From Candidatus Izemoplasma sp. (GTDB taxonomy: Bacteria > Bacillota_I > Bacilli_A > Izemoplasmatales > Izemoplasmataceae): a stretch of 50,180 bases of DNA. Location of the stretch: positions 1-50,180 of the forward strand of contig SLQR01000024.1 of the NCBI GenBank assembly GCA_007131405.1, given 5' to 3'. The translations under genes and the position numbers were made by a program. Each line of letters starts with the position of its first letter. Within the stretch, counting starts at the first letter, position 1. The notes under the pieces are model-generated. The model worked only from the letters and a program-made list of their open reading frames with translations, was not told where the DNA came from and did no database searches. Below, one piece after another: positions 1 to 10,258 of this stretch.

Positions 1-38
1 CTTACTTGTAAACCAAAAAAGGGGAGCGCTTTCACCAA

Positions 39-72
39 TAAAAAAAGCGACTTTCAAAAAGGAAAGTCGCTT
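39..72 (-). terminator. Intrinsic terminator of the NCS2 permease gene
   Basis: Minus strand AAGCGACTTTCC-TTTTT-GAAAGTCGCTT followed by TTTTTTATT. Confidence 0.85.
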
Positions 73-91
73 AGTGTTATACGTTTATTAA

Positions 92-1471
92 TTAAACAAC
101 AACTGCGTTTAAAATAAAGTAAATGACGAAGAATACAAAGAGTCCATACATAATTGGATGAACCTCTTTACGGCGTTTAGTCGCTACCATAACAATTGGG
201 TAGAAAATAAACCCAATGGCAATCCCTTCAGCAATTGAGAACGTAAAGATCATAAAGACAATTGTTAAAAACGAAGGAATAACAATCGCTTTATCTTTCC
301 AGTCGATATCTTTAAGCTGAGTGACCATCAATGCCCCAACCATCACAAGTGCCATGGATGTTACAGGTGAGTAGTAAACACCTTCTTCAATATATACCCT
401 TGAGAAAATACTAATAAATGGGAACATAAAGAGTGACAATAAGAACAACCCGGCAACGGTTAAAGCCGTTAAGCCCGTACGACCACCTTGTTCAATCCCT
501 GTAGATGACTCAATATAACTCGTGACTGTGCTTGTTCCTAAAATCCCACCAGCAATCGTTCCAACTGAATCGGCCATTAACGCTTTGTTTCCATCAACAA
601 GTTCGCCTTCTTCATTAATCAAGCCAGCACGATTTCCAACTGCAATAAGCGTTCCTGCTGTATCAAAGAAATCAACAAACAAGAACGTAAAGATGATAAA
701 GATCGCTTGAGGTGCTTGGAAAAGTTCAGGAATCGCAATAAACGCTTGTCCAAATGTTTCACGCACACCTGTCCATACATTCATCGCACTATCCGGTGCA
801 ACATATGCAGGCATATATCCTACACCAAGCCAACCGAGCACAAGACCAACAATAGCGGTCGTTAAAATCGCAATAATGAGTGAGAAACGGTTCCCCATCG
901 AATAAAGCACAACAACAAGAATAAGTCCGAAAATACCAAGTAAGACGGTGGGATGCGCTAAATTTCCAAGACCAACAAGGGTTGCAGGATTCGCGACAAC
1001 GATACCAGCATTTTTTAATCCAATAAACGTAATGAAGAATCCAATCCCCGCCCCAACAGCGTATTTCAAACTCTGTGGGATTGCATTAATAATCATTCGT
1101 CTCAATCCTGAAAGGGTTAAGATAAGGAATAAAACACCAGAAATCAATACCGCTGCAAGGGCTGCTTGCCAACTCAAACCATACCCAAATACAACCGTAT
1201 ACGTAAAGAATGCATTAATTCCCATTCCAGGCGCTAGCGCCACTGGGTAGTTTGCAATCATTCCCATAATAACAGCAGCAATAACACTCGCCATTATCGT
1301 AGCAAAGAAAATACCACCATCAGGAATCCCTGCCCCACTCTCACCCAACATTTCAACATTGACAGGAATAATATAAGCCATTGCTAAAAACGTTGTAACA
1401 CCCGCTAGTAACTCCGTTTTAAGCGTTGATTTACGCTCGCGGATATGAAAAAAATTTAAAACTTTTTCCAT
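92..1471 (-). CDS. NCS2 family guanine/hypoxanthine permease (PbuG/AzgA type)
   Basis: ORF 459 aa; NCS2/AzgA motifs (LLAGVTTFLAMAYIIPVN, FLFVDFFDTAGTLIAVG, TSTVTSYIESSTGIEQGGRTGLTA); preceded by a guanine riboswitch. Confidence 0.93.
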   Translation of the reverse strand: MEKVLNFFHIRERKSTLKTELLAGVTTFLAMAYIIPVNVEMLGESGAGIPDGGIFFATIMASVIAAVIMGMIANYPVALAPGMGINAFFTYTVVFGYGLSWQAALAAVLISGVLFLILTLSGLRRMIINAIPQSLKYAVGAGIGFFITFIGLKNAGIVVANPATLVGLGNLAHPTVLLGIFGLILVVVLYSMGNRFSLIIAILTTAIVGLVLGWLGVGYMPAYVAPDSAMNVWTGVRETFGQAFIAIPELFQAPQAIFIIFTFLFVDFFDTAGTLIAVGNRAGLINEEGELVDGNKALMADSVGTIAGGILGTSTVTSYIESSTGIEQGGRTGLTALTVAGLFLLSLFMFPFISIFSRVYIEEGVYYSPVTSMALVMVGALMVTQLKDIDWKDKAIVIPSFLTIVFMIFTFSIAEGIAIGFIFYPIVMVATKRRKEVHPIMYGLFVFFVIYFILNAVVV

Positions 1472-1509
1472 GAAAAAAATCCTCCTATTTTTTTGTTTTT
1501 GTAGTCGGT

Positions 1510-1545
1510 ATGTACAAACAAAAAAGGGAGAATCCTCTCTTTTAT
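1510..1545 (-). terminator. Expression-platform terminator of the guanine riboswitch
   Basis: Minus strand AAAAGAGAG-GATT-CTCCCTTTTTT hairpin with T-tract between aptamer and gene. Confidence 0.6.
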
Positions 1546-1550
1546 AAAGC

Positions 1551-1620
1551 GTATCATAGTCCCGGCGTTTACGGTGCCAGGGTAGAGACGATCAGACCTA
1601 TTTCTGATCATATACGATAC
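1551..1620 (-). promoter_or_regulatory. Purine riboswitch aptamer, guanine type
   Basis: Minus strand GTATCGTATATGATCAGAAATAGGTCTGATCGTCTCTACCCTGGCACCGTAAACGCCGGGACTATGATAC; P1/P2/P3 junction intact; pyrimidine in the GACTATG segment is C (C74 equivalent), i.e. guanine-selective. Confidence 0.93.
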
Positions 1621-1631
1621 CAACTGATTTT

Positions 1632-1660
1632 ATTTTACTTTACAGAAACAAGATAATCAA
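1632..1660 (-). promoter_or_regulatory. SigA-type promoter of the guanine riboswitch-permease transcript
   Basis: TTGATT-N17-TAAAAT on minus strand just upstream of the aptamer. Confidence 0.6.
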
Positions 1661-1679
1661 TAGTAAAAACGGAGAATTT

Positions 1680-2321
1680 TTACAATCCCTTCTTACCTAT
1701 AAATTTTTCATTTAAATAAAGCGTTAAGGCAATCATAAACGACGTCCCAACAATAATCAGTACCCCGCTTACTAACCAAAAGGTTTGTGGTAATAACTGA
1801 ATCAACACATCGTCGTGACGAAGGATCCAATCATCATTATCAAAAAACAACAAATGAAACCACGTAAATATCCGGTTAAAATCAATCAAAAACCACGTTC
1901 CCACAAACGCGATAAACCCAAGTGGCAACCAAAAACTATTCCGTACAGTCTCATAAAAATAGGTCCGGTTCTTTAAGTACATGAAATACCCAGCAGCCGC
2001 CACAAATACAACACCAACCGTACTAATAACTCGTAGCATCGTGTATACATCTTTGACATCTTCCATGTGACGAATTTCAATATCGCGCATTAAAACCGAT
2101 TCATCGCCTTCATTTGCCCCGAATGTTAAATCATCATGACGATAATTCAAATAATCCATTAATTGCTTTGCCACATAATCATGATCAAACTCAATATCAT
2201 CATGACTTGCATACAAACCTTTCGATAAGCTCATATAAGGCATGGTCGTCAAAAGCGACGCAAAAAACATCAGCCAGACCACAGGATAAAAAATTCGCAT
2301 CAACCAGCGTAAAATTTTCAT
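1680..2321 (-). CDS. TIGR01906/DUF1461-like integral membrane protein
   Basis: 213 aa, several TM segments, HMEDVKDV motif typical of this family; overlaps purB by 4 nt. Confidence 0.8.
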   Translation of the reverse strand: MKILRWLMRIFYPVVWLMFFASLLTTMPYMSLSKGLYASHDDIEFDHDYVAKQLMDYLNYRHDDLTFGANEGDESVLMRDIEIRHMEDVKDVYTMLRVISTVGVVFVAAAGYFMYLKNRTYFYETVRNSFWLPLGFIAFVGTWFLIDFNRIFTWFHLLFFDNDDWILRHDDVLIQLLPQTFWLVSGVLIIVGTSFMIALTLYLNEKFIGKKGL

Positions 2322-3622
2322 GAAGCATCCTCTCCAAAGACGCGTGTAAAGATTGTATCAACTTCACGCAAATAATAATCCAATGTAAAGCAACGTTCAA
2401 CGTCTTCCGTGTTCAGTTTACGCATAATTGCTTCATTATCAAGCAACAACCCCTTGAAATCAACAGCTTCTTCGTATGCTTTAAAGGCAATAGGTTGAAC
2501 CAAATCATACGCTTCTTCACGCGATAATCCCGCATGAATAAGAGCATTCAAAACACGCTGAGAAAAAATAACTCCATGCGTGATGTAGATATTGTTCTCC
2601 ATGCGTTTCGGATAAACAACCAACGTATCTAATACCTTAGTGTAACGACCGAGCATATAATCAAGCAGTTGTAAAGCATCGGGGATAACGACACGTTCTA
2701 CGGATGAATGCGATATGTCGCGTTCATGCCACAAAGCAATGTTCTCATGCACCGTCGATAAATACCCACGCATCATTCGTGAACACCCACACATATTTTC
2801 TGAGGCAATCGGATTTTTTTTATGCGGCATTGCCGACGACCCTTTTTGCCCTTTTGAAAAATACTCCGACACTTCGCCGACTTCTGTACGCATTAAATGG
2901 CGAACCTCTAATGCAATCTTTTCAATGCCCGACGCGATTAAAGTTAGACTGTTCATGTACTCCGCGTGACGATCACGCTGCAAGGTTTGTGTTGATATGT
3001 TGGCACTGCTTAGTCCGAGTAATTGGCACACTTCATCTTGGATAAAAGGCGGTGTATGGGCAAAATTGCCCACAGCACCGCTTATCTTTCCAACTTCAAT
3101 CACCTTGCGCGCCGCATCAAAACGGCGACGATGACGCTTAAAATCTTCATAGTATAAAGCAAACTTTAAGCCAAACGCGGTCACATCAGCATGAATCCCA
3201 TGGGTTCGCCCTATGCATGGTGTTTTACGGTAAGTATTCGCTAAACGTTTTAACACATCCATAAAAGCATCGAGGCGTGCGTCAATAAGCCCATTCGCTT
3301 CTTTGTAAATGGTGCTCATTGCTGTATCCACAACATCGGTACTCGTTAACCCATAATGAAACCATTTCTTCTCATCACCAAGCGTTTCCCCAACAGCACG
3401 GGTAAACGCAATGACATCATGCTTAGTAACCTGCTCAAGTTCGATAATACGATCCACATCGATACGCGCATGGTTAATGACGGCCTCAACCGCTTCTTTA
3501 GGAATCAATTCCAGTTTAGCAAATGCTTTTAATGAAGCTATTTCTACATCTAAGAACGCTTTGAATTTTCGTTTGTCATCAAAGAGTTCTGTCATTAGTT
3601 GATTGCGGTATCGTTCAATCAT
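2318..3622 (-). CDS. purB: Adenylosuccinate lyase
   Basis: 434 aa; KGSSAMPHKKNPIASENM signature, RDISHSSVERVVIPD. Confidence 0.97.
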   Translation of the reverse strand: MIERYRNQLMTELFDDKRKFKAFLDVEIASLKAFAKLELIPKEAVEAVINHARIDVDRIIELEQVTKHDVIAFTRAVGETLGDEKKWFHYGLTSTDVVDTAMSTIYKEANGLIDARLDAFMDVLKRLANTYRKTPCIGRTHGIHADVTAFGLKFALYYEDFKRHRRRFDAARKVIEVGKISGAVGNFAHTPPFIQDEVCQLLGLSSANISTQTLQRDRHAEYMNSLTLIASGIEKIALEVRHLMRTEVGEVSEYFSKGQKGSSAMPHKKNPIASENMCGCSRMMRGYLSTVHENIALWHERDISHSSVERVVIPDALQLLDYMLGRYTKVLDTLVVYPKRMENNIYITHGVIFSQRVLNALIHAGLSREEAYDLVQPIAFKAYEEAVDFKGLLLDNEAIMRKLNTEDVERCFTLDYYLREVDTIFTRVFGEDAS

Positions 3623-3642
3623 AGTATCACCTTATCTTATCT

Positions 3643-4500
3643 TTATTTGTCTTCAATCATTAAGAAACATTCAATCGTGTTTTGTAACAGTGAAGCAATG
3701 GTCATTGGACCAACGCCACCGGGAACAGGTGTAATAAATGATGCTTTTTCCTTCACGGCCTCAAAATCTACATCACCAACAAGTTTATCATCAACACGGT
3801 TTACCCCAACATCAATGACAATGGCGCCTTCTTTAACCATGTCCGCTGTGACCATGTTCGGGCGACCAACTGCGGCAACAAGAATGTCTGCTTGAAGTGC
3901 TAACTCTTTCATGTTTTGCGTACGTGAATGGGCAATGGTAACTGTTGCATGTTCTTTTAATAAAAGCATCGCCACAGGTTTACCTACAATGTTGCTGCGT
4001 CCAATAACTAACGCATTTTTTCCTTTAATTTCTGTGTTCGTGCTTTTTAACATTGTCATAATCCCTTTCGGTGTAGCTGGCAAAATACCAGGTGTTCCTA
4101 AGTGAACTGAGGCAACGTTTAAGGGATGGAATCCATCCACATCTTTTTCTTGTTTAATGGCATTAATGACCTTATTGTCATCAATATGCCCTGGTACAGG
4201 CAGCTGAACTAAAATCCCATGCACATCGTCATCGTTATTTAACTCATGAATGAGATTAAGCAGTTCTTCTTCGGTAATGCTTTCTTCTTTGCGCATCAAT
4301 GTGCTTTTCATCCCCGCGCGTAAACATGCGCGTTCTTTGGCTTTTACATAGGATAAACTTGCAGGATCTTCGCCAATAATGATTACCACTAAATGTGGCA
4401 CCTTGTTAAACTTTTCTTTTAGTTTTGCAACTTCCTCTTTTACTTCTTGACGAATCGTTTTTGATAATTCTTTTCCACTAATAATATTACTCATAGTCAT
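3643..4500 (-). CDS. folD: Bifunctional methylenetetrahydrofolate dehydrogenase/cyclohydrolase
   Basis: 285 aa; VGRSNIVGKPVAMLL, VPGGVGPMTIASLLQNT motifs. Confidence 0.97.
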   Translation of the reverse strand: MTMSNIISGKELSKTIRQEVKEEVAKLKEKFNKVPHLVVIIIGEDPASLSYVKAKERACLRAGMKSTLMRKEESITEEELLNLIHELNNDDDVHGILVQLPVPGHIDDNKVINAIKQEKDVDGFHPLNVASVHLGTPGILPATPKGIMTMLKSTNTEIKGKNALVIGRSNIVGKPVAMLLLKEHATVTIAHSRTQNMKELALQADILVAAVGRPNMVTADMVKEGAIVIDVGVNRVDDKLVGDVDFEAVKEKASFITPVPGGVGPMTIASLLQNTIECFLMIEDK

Positions 4501-4511
4501 CTCCTTAAACT

Positions 4512-5078
4512 CTATTTTTTGTTGTTTTTATACTCATGATCTAAAATAGCGTAATGCACCATGTTAATCCAATCGCCTTCTTTGCTCCGTTCGGATTCTA
4601 GAAACACACCCTCTTTACGCATGCCGACACGCTCCATTACACGGCCGCTTGCAGGGTTTCGATCATCGTGACACGCTGTTATGCGGTGAACATGAACGTC
4701 ATTAAATAAAAATGCAATAACGGCTTCAAGTGCACTTGTCATGATGCCTTTATTCCAATACTTATACCCTAAACAATAACCCATTTCAACATGCTCATTT
4801 GGTTGATCAACACGAATCACATCAATCGACCCAATCGCTTCATTTGTGTTAATATCGGCGATTGCCCAGCGATAGGTAAATGGCTTTTGATATGCGTCAA
4901 CCCACTGAGTGAGAATGGTGTTTGTATCTTCGATTGTTTTATGGGGAAACCATCTAAGGTAAGTCGTAACACGTGCATCTGTGGTCCAGTTTTTAAGCAT
5001 TGATGAAGCATCGTCCATCGTAAACGGACGCAATACACATTTTTTGGTTCTTAAGGTACTCGGTGCTCGGTTGTTCAT
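4512..5078 (-). CDS. GNAT family N-acetyltransferase (RimJ/RimL-like)
   Basis: 188 aa; RPFTMDDASSML..., EMGYCLGYKYWNKGIMTSALEAV, RNPASGRVMERVGMRKEGV. Confidence 0.9.
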   Translation of the reverse strand: MNNRAPSTLRTKKCVLRPFTMDDASSMLKNWTTDARVTTYLRWFPHKTIEDTNTILTQWVDAYQKPFTYRWAIADINTNEAIGSIDVIRVDQPNEHVEMGYCLGYKYWNKGIMTSALEAVIAFLFNDVHVHRITACHDDRNPASGRVMERVGMRKEGVFLESERSKEGDWINMVHYAILDHEYKNNKK

Positions 5079-5080
5079 CG

Positions 5081-5587
5081 CTATTCTTCCAGCATGTAAC
5101 TTTCAACAATTTCACCGTAAAAAACAATGTGTGTGTCGTGGTTTGGATAATAACGAGCTTTAATATCATCCGGGATGAGCGCAGGTTCCATCGATTGTCG
5201 ATACAGGATTTTGCACTCATACTGAAGTTTACAGTCGGCAAGGATTGGTGTATTAACTTGACGTGCAGGTTTTAACGTAAGGTTTGCTTTTTTAAACTTA
5301 TCGATATCTCGACCTGACTCGGTTCCTGCAATCTTTAACGCTTCACGCACATCTTGTTCAACCGGAACGTTAATCGTAAAGTCTTCCGCCTGAAGTAACA
5401 CATCATAGGTATACCGTGAATAGCGCACATACGCAATAAAAACAGGTTTTCCCCACAACACGCCAATGTGACCCCAAGCAATGGTCATCGTATTGGTTAC
5501 ATCATTCCCTTTTGCGGTAATAAATACCCCTTTTGGTAATTGTTTTAACAATGCTTCGCTATGTTTTTGATAACGGTCAATCATCAT
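5081..5587 (-). CDS. Flavin reductase family protein
   Basis: 168 aa; GVFITAKGNDVTNTMTIAWGHIGVLWGKPVFIAYVR pattern. Confidence 0.88.
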   Translation of the reverse strand: MMIDRYQKHSEALLKQLPKGVFITAKGNDVTNTMTIAWGHIGVLWGKPVFIAYVRYSRYTYDVLLQAEDFTINVPVEQDVREALKIAGTESGRDIDKFKKANLTLKPARQVNTPILADCKLQYECKILYRQSMEPALIPDDIKARYYPNHDTHIVFYGEIVESYMLEE

Positions 5588-5594
5588 ACCACCT

Positions 5595-7091
5595 CTAGTA
5601 TAACTCAGAATATTTTTCTTTTAAATAACGAATATAATACTTTGGATCAAAGGCTTCGCCTGTGACGTCTTTTAGAATTTCAAGGGGCTTCTTACTTGAG
5701 CCAAATTGATGAATTTTTTCTTCTAGCCAAACATTAATTGCTTTGATGTTATTTTCACGGATCAAGGCATCAAAATCAATGTCGTCGCGCATCGTATAAT
5801 AGATTTGTGCCGCATAAGCACTACCTAAAGCGTAGGTTGGGAAATACCCAAACATTCCAGCACTCCAATGCACATCTTGTAAAATACCATCGCTATCCTT
5901 TGTTGGTTCAATGTTTAAATACTGTTTCATTTTTGCGTTCCAGATTGCTGGCAATTCATCTAAATCAACGCCTTCATCAAAAATCATGCGTTCAATTTCA
6001 TAACGGATTAGAATATGAAGCGGGTAGGTAAGTTCATCGGCTTCAACACGAATGAAGGATTCATCGACTTTATTGATCCCACGATAAAATTGTTCGAGTG
6101 AGACCTTATTGAGTTGCTCAGGAAAAATTGATTTGAGCTTATCATAATGTGCTTCCCAGAACATTCGACTACGCCCTACCATGTTTTCGTAGAAACGTGA
6201 TTGTGATTCGTGAATACCCATTGAGGCTCCACCGTTTAAATTCGTCATGTCAAATTTTTCATCAATTTGTTGTTCATAAAGCGCATGACCAAGTTCATGA
6301 ATTCCTGCAAAGATACTTGAGAATAAAAGGTTTTCTAAGTAACGCACGGTAAAGCGAACATCTTTTGAATGGGTATTCCATGTAAAAGGATGCACACTTT
6401 CTTTTAAACGACCTCGATTATAGTCATAGTGGAAAACATCCATTAAGTATTCGACAAATGCTTTCTGTTTCTTAGTGTCGTATGCGGTCGTTATAAATGC
6501 GTCCTCTTCATCTTTTTTCTTTTTCAGGACTTCCTTTACAAACGGAACCAAATCTTTCTTAATCGCATCAAAGAATTGATCATAGAGCTCCATTGTCATG
6601 CCTTCTTCAAAATCATCAAGCAAGACGTTATACTTATCTTCGCGATCTGAACGGAACTCAATTTGTTTTTTCTTCGCTTCAATAATCTTTTTGAGATACG
6701 GTTTGAACTGATCATAATCATCATTTTCTTTTGCTTCTTCCCAAACACGTTGACTCAAGTTAATAAGTTTTGAATAATCAACATACTCTTGCTTCGGAAT
6801 TTTGACAATCTTGTCTAAACTTTTCTTTGCTTTTAAGACTTCTTTTTTTTGAAGTTCATCGAGTTCATCCATGCGGTTTAAGAGTTCCGCAATCACACCT
6901 TGGTATTCTTCTGAAACGGCTAAAGAAAAAGATTCTCCACTAATGATACTTAATAGATCTGCACGATGTGGAAAGCATTCTTTCGGCGCTTCGGTGTTCG
7001 AATCCCATGATGCAATGCTTAACACCATGCCATACGCTTTTTGCTTCTTTTGTATCGCTTTAAACTGATTAAAAAGCTCCATTTCATTCAC
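5595..7091 (-). CDS. M32 family carboxypeptidase (Taq carboxypeptidase-like)
   Basis: 498 aa; HELGHALYEQ (HExxH variant), HESQSRFYENMVGRS, RVEADELTYPLHILIRYEIE, DVHWSAGMFGYFPTYALGS. Confidence 0.95.
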   Translation of the reverse strand: MNEMELFNQFKAIQKKQKAYGMVLSIASWDSNTEAPKECFPHRADLLSIISGESFSLAVSEEYQGVIAELLNRMDELDELQKKEVLKAKKSLDKIVKIPKQEYVDYSKLINLSQRVWEEAKENDDYDQFKPYLKKIIEAKKKQIEFRSDREDKYNVLLDDFEEGMTMELYDQFFDAIKKDLVPFVKEVLKKKKDEEDAFITTAYDTKKQKAFVEYLMDVFHYDYNRGRLKESVHPFTWNTHSKDVRFTVRYLENLLFSSIFAGIHELGHALYEQQIDEKFDMTNLNGGASMGIHESQSRFYENMVGRSRMFWEAHYDKLKSIFPEQLNKVSLEQFYRGINKVDESFIRVEADELTYPLHILIRYEIERMIFDEGVDLDELPAIWNAKMKQYLNIEPTKDSDGILQDVHWSAGMFGYFPTYALGSAYAAQIYYTMRDDIDFDALIRENNIKAINVWLEEKIHQFGSSKKPLEILKDVTGEAFDPKYYIRYLKEKYSELY

Positions 7092-7111
7092 CTCACTGGT
7101 TTTCTTTTATA

Positions 7112-7147
7112 AGAATAAAAAGGGTGCGCATCGAGCGATACGCACCT
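7112..7147 (-). terminator. Intrinsic terminator of fhs
   Basis: Minus strand GGTGCGTATCGCTCGATGCGCACC followed by CTTTTTATT. Confidence 0.8.
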
Positions 7148-7152
7148 CTAAA

Positions 7153-8826
7153 TTAGAATAATCCTTTGGCGTTTCCGTCTTCGTCGATGTCCATTTGCAT
7201 CGCAGCCGGTTCTTTTGGTAACCCAGGCATGGTCATCATTTCGCCGGTCAAAGCAACAATGAAGCCTGCACCAATGGATGGACGTAATTCACGAACGGTA
7301 ATGTCAAAATCTCTCGGACGTCCATACACTTTCGGGTCATCTGATAAACTCATTTGTGTTTTTGCCATACAAACTTGAAGTTTATCCCAACCTTCTTTCT
7401 TGAATTTTCTTAATTGGGTCTGTGCCGCTTTGCTAAAGTTTACGCCTTTAGCGCCATAAACGGTTTTACAGATTTTTTCAATTTTCACTTCAAGTGGGTC
7501 TTCCATGTCATACATGCGCGTAAATTGTTTGGTGTTATTGTCAATCTGATCAATAACTTTATGCGCTAAGTCCATCGCACCTTCTCCACCTTTTTCCCAT
7601 ACTTGAGAAACAGAGTACGGGTGGTTGTTATTCCCTAACCACGATTCTAATGCTTCAACTTCAGCATCGGTATCGTTTACGAAATGGTTAATGGCAACAA
7701 CATAAGGTAAGTTAAATGCTTGAATGGTTTCGATGTGTTTTTCTAAATTCTCAATACCTTTTTTAAGGGCATCAACATTTTCTTCACCAAGATTGTTTTT
7801 CTTCACACCACCATGCATCTTAAGGGCACGAATAGTCGCAACAATTACGACTGCACTTGGATCAAAGCCTGCTTGTTGGGTTTTAATATCTAAGAACTTC
7901 TCAGCCCCTAAGTCTGCCCCAAAACCAGCTTCGGTAATGACATAGTCTGCTAATTTTCTTCCCATGTTTGTCGCAATGATGCTGTTGCATCCATGAGCAA
8001 TGTTGGCAAATGGTCCACCATGAACAAGCGCTGGAGTGTTTTCAAGCGTTTGAACAAGGTTTGGTTTAATCGCATCTTTAAGAATCAGCGTTACCGCCCC
8101 TTCAGCGCCTAAGTCACCAACAGTTACGGCTTTACGGTCATACGTATACCCTAGCACGATACGGCGAACACGTTCTTTAAGATCGTTTAAGTCCTTAGCC
8201 AATGTCACCACGGCCATAATTTCACTTGCTACTGAGATGTTAAATCCATCTTCACGTGGCAATGAGTTTCCGATTCCTCCAAGGCCAACAATAACTTGAC
8301 GTAGGGCACGGTCGTTCATATCCAAGCAGCGTTTCCACGAAATACGACGCGGGTCAATGTTTAAGGCATTCCCTTGATGAATGTGGTTATCAATCATCGC
8401 ACTAATCGCATTGTTCGCGGTTGTGATTGCATGAATATCTCCAGTAAAGTGTAAGTTTAAATCTTCCATTGGTACAACTTGAGCATAACCGCCACCAGCC
8501 GCACCACCTTTAACACCCATAACTGGACCAAATGATGGTTCACGGAGTGCGATAATTGCATTCTTACCAATTTTATTGAATGCTTGTCCTAATCCAACCG
8601 TTGTTGTTGATTTTCCTTCACCTGCAGGTGTTGGATTAATTGCTGTAACTAAAATAACTTTTCCATCTTTTCCCCCAGCAAGACGTTTTTGAACGTCTAA
8701 CTTGATCTTCGCTTTATAATCTCCATAAAGCTCAATATCATCTTGTGACAAACCAAGACGTTTTGCAATGTCCACAATTTTATCCATCTTAGCCTGCTGG
8801 GCAATCTTTAAATCAATATTTTCCAT
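7153..8826 (-). CDS. fhs: Formate--tetrahydrofolate ligase
   Basis: 557 aa; [40 protein letters not shown]. Confidence 0.98.
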   Translation of the reverse strand: MENIDLKIAQQAKMDKIVDIAKRLGLSQDDIELYGDYKAKIKLDVQKRLAGGKDGKVILVTAINPTPAGEGKSTTTVGLGQAFNKIGKNAIIALREPSFGPVMGVKGGAAGGGYAQVVPMEDLNLHFTGDIHAITTANNAISAMIDNHIHQGNALNIDPRRISWKRCLDMNDRALRQVIVGLGGIGNSLPREDGFNISVASEIMAVVTLAKDLNDLKERVRRIVLGYTYDRKAVTVGDLGAEGAVTLILKDAIKPNLVQTLENTPALVHGGPFANIAHGCNSIIATNMGRKLADYVITEAGFGADLGAEKFLDIKTQQAGFDPSAVVIVATIRALKMHGGVKKNNLGEENVDALKKGIENLEKHIETIQAFNLPYVVAINHFVNDTDAEVEALESWLGNNNHPYSVSQVWEKGGEGAMDLAHKVIDQIDNNTKQFTRMYDMEDPLEVKIEKICKTVYGAKGVNFSKAAQTQLRKFKKEGWDKLQVCMAKTQMSLSDDPKVYGRPRDFDITVRELRPSIGAGFIVALTGEMMTMPGLPKEPAAMQMDIDEDGNAKGLF

Positions 8827-8989
8827 AGTTAAGCCTCCATTCTTATTGTTACTATCAATTATTTATTATTGCATACTTTTTCATCACTTTCAACCTAAAA
8901 GTAAAACGCTTTCAAAAGTAATGATTTAGAAAAAAACCTTAGTATTGTATAATGAAATTGTTACTAAGAAAGGTGAAAGGAGGCTCTTC

Positions 8990-10258
8990 ATGGCATATGA
9001 TGTAAAAGTAGGCGCAAGTCGACTCGGTGGACACGTCACGATTCCACCTTCTAAAAGCATGCTGCATCGTGCTCTCATTGCTGCTGCACTTGCTAAAGGA
9101 ACCACCATCATTGACAACTTTGCCAAAAGCAACGACATTCAAGCAACCCTAAATGGGATTAAAGCACTCGGAGCATCCTATAAAATAAAAAATCAAAAGA
9201 TTACCGTGATTGGCTCCCCGCGTCTTTCACAACCTAAAGACCCTATTGATGTCTATCAATCGGCATCAACCTTACGCTTCCTAATACCGGTATTTGGCTT
9301 AATGAAGGGAAAGACAATATTCAATCTTGATGCTCCACTTGCCGCACGACCACAAACAACTTACACTGAACTGTTTGACGATAAGATGACATTTGACCAT
9401 CATCACATTACCGTTGAAAATGCCTTAACGGCATCAACGTATCACATCAAAGATCCCGTAAGTTCTCAATTCATTACTGGACTTCTCTTTGCCTTACCAC
9501 TTAAAGAAAATAATTCCACGATTATTGTTAAACACATACCTTCAAAAGCTTACGTTGACTTAACCATTGTAATCCTTAAACAATTCGGTATAACCATCGA
9601 ACCAAAAAAAGATGGTTACTTTATTCCAGGGAACCAGACGTATAAAGCCACTTCACTGACCATTGATGGTGATTACTCACAAGCCGCATTCTTTTTATGC
9701 GCGGGATTATTTCACCGCAACGTTAGTGTTTCCCCTTTAAAACAAAATACCAACCAAGCGGATGAGGCCATTGTGCACATTATTCGCCAACTAGGCGGAC
9801 GAATTCTCCGCCGAGACCAAAGCATTCACACGACAAAAAGTTCATTAACCTCACTTAAATTGGACATCGATAACACACCAGACTTAGCGCCTATTTTAGC
9901 GCTTTCTCTATCTTTTGGGAACAAAAAATCACTGCTGACAAACGCCAACCGGCTTATCTATAAAGAATCAAACCGCTTAGAAACTACTGCCAATATTTTA
10001 AATGCAATAGGATGCCGCATCACCCTAAAAAAAGACACCCTGGTAATCAAACCAATTAAAAATCTATTTGGTGACCGTGTTATTGATTCGCATAATGATC
10101 ATCGAATTGCCATGATGCTCGCCATTGCGGGTACCATAGCCCTGCGACCAATCACCATTAAAAATGCCCAAGTAGTTGATAAGTCGTATCCCAATTTCTT
10201 TAAGGACTTACGTCAACTTGGCGCATCCATTGTGATTATGAAAAGGAGGTCATCATGA
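8990..10258 (+). CDS. aroA: 3-phosphoshikimate 1-carboxyvinyltransferase (EPSP synthase)
   Basis: Start moved from the track (8945) to ATG at 8990 behind AAAGGAGG; PPSKSMLHRALIAAALAKG, SHNDHRIAMMLAIAG. Confidence 0.94.
   Translation: MAYDVKVGASRLGGHVTIPPSKSMLHRALIAAALAKGTTIIDNFAKSNDIQATLNGIKALGASYKIKNQKITVIGSPRLSQPKDPIDVYQSASTLRFLIPVFGLMKGKTIFNLDAPLAARPQTTYTELFDDKMTFDHHHITVENALTASTYHIKDPVSSQFITGLLFALPLKENNSTIIVKHIPSKAYVDLTIVILKQFGITIEPKKDGYFIPGNQTYKATSLTIDGDYSQAAFFLCAGLFHRNVSVSPLKQNTNQADEAIVHIIRQLGGRILRRDQSIHTTKSSLTSLKLDIDNTPDLAPILALSLSFGNKKSLLTNANRLIYKESNRLETTANILNAIGCRITLKKDTLVIKPIKNLFGDRVIDSHNDHRIAMMLAIAGTIALRPITIKNAQVVDKSYPNFFKDLRQLGASIVIMKRRSS

Noticed and set aside
2704-3045. Antisense ORFs over purB (113 aa, 84 aa) and similar small ORFs over folD, mfd, gyrA, serS and others
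   Set aside because: Fully antisense to clearly conserved genes, no RBS or recognised motif.
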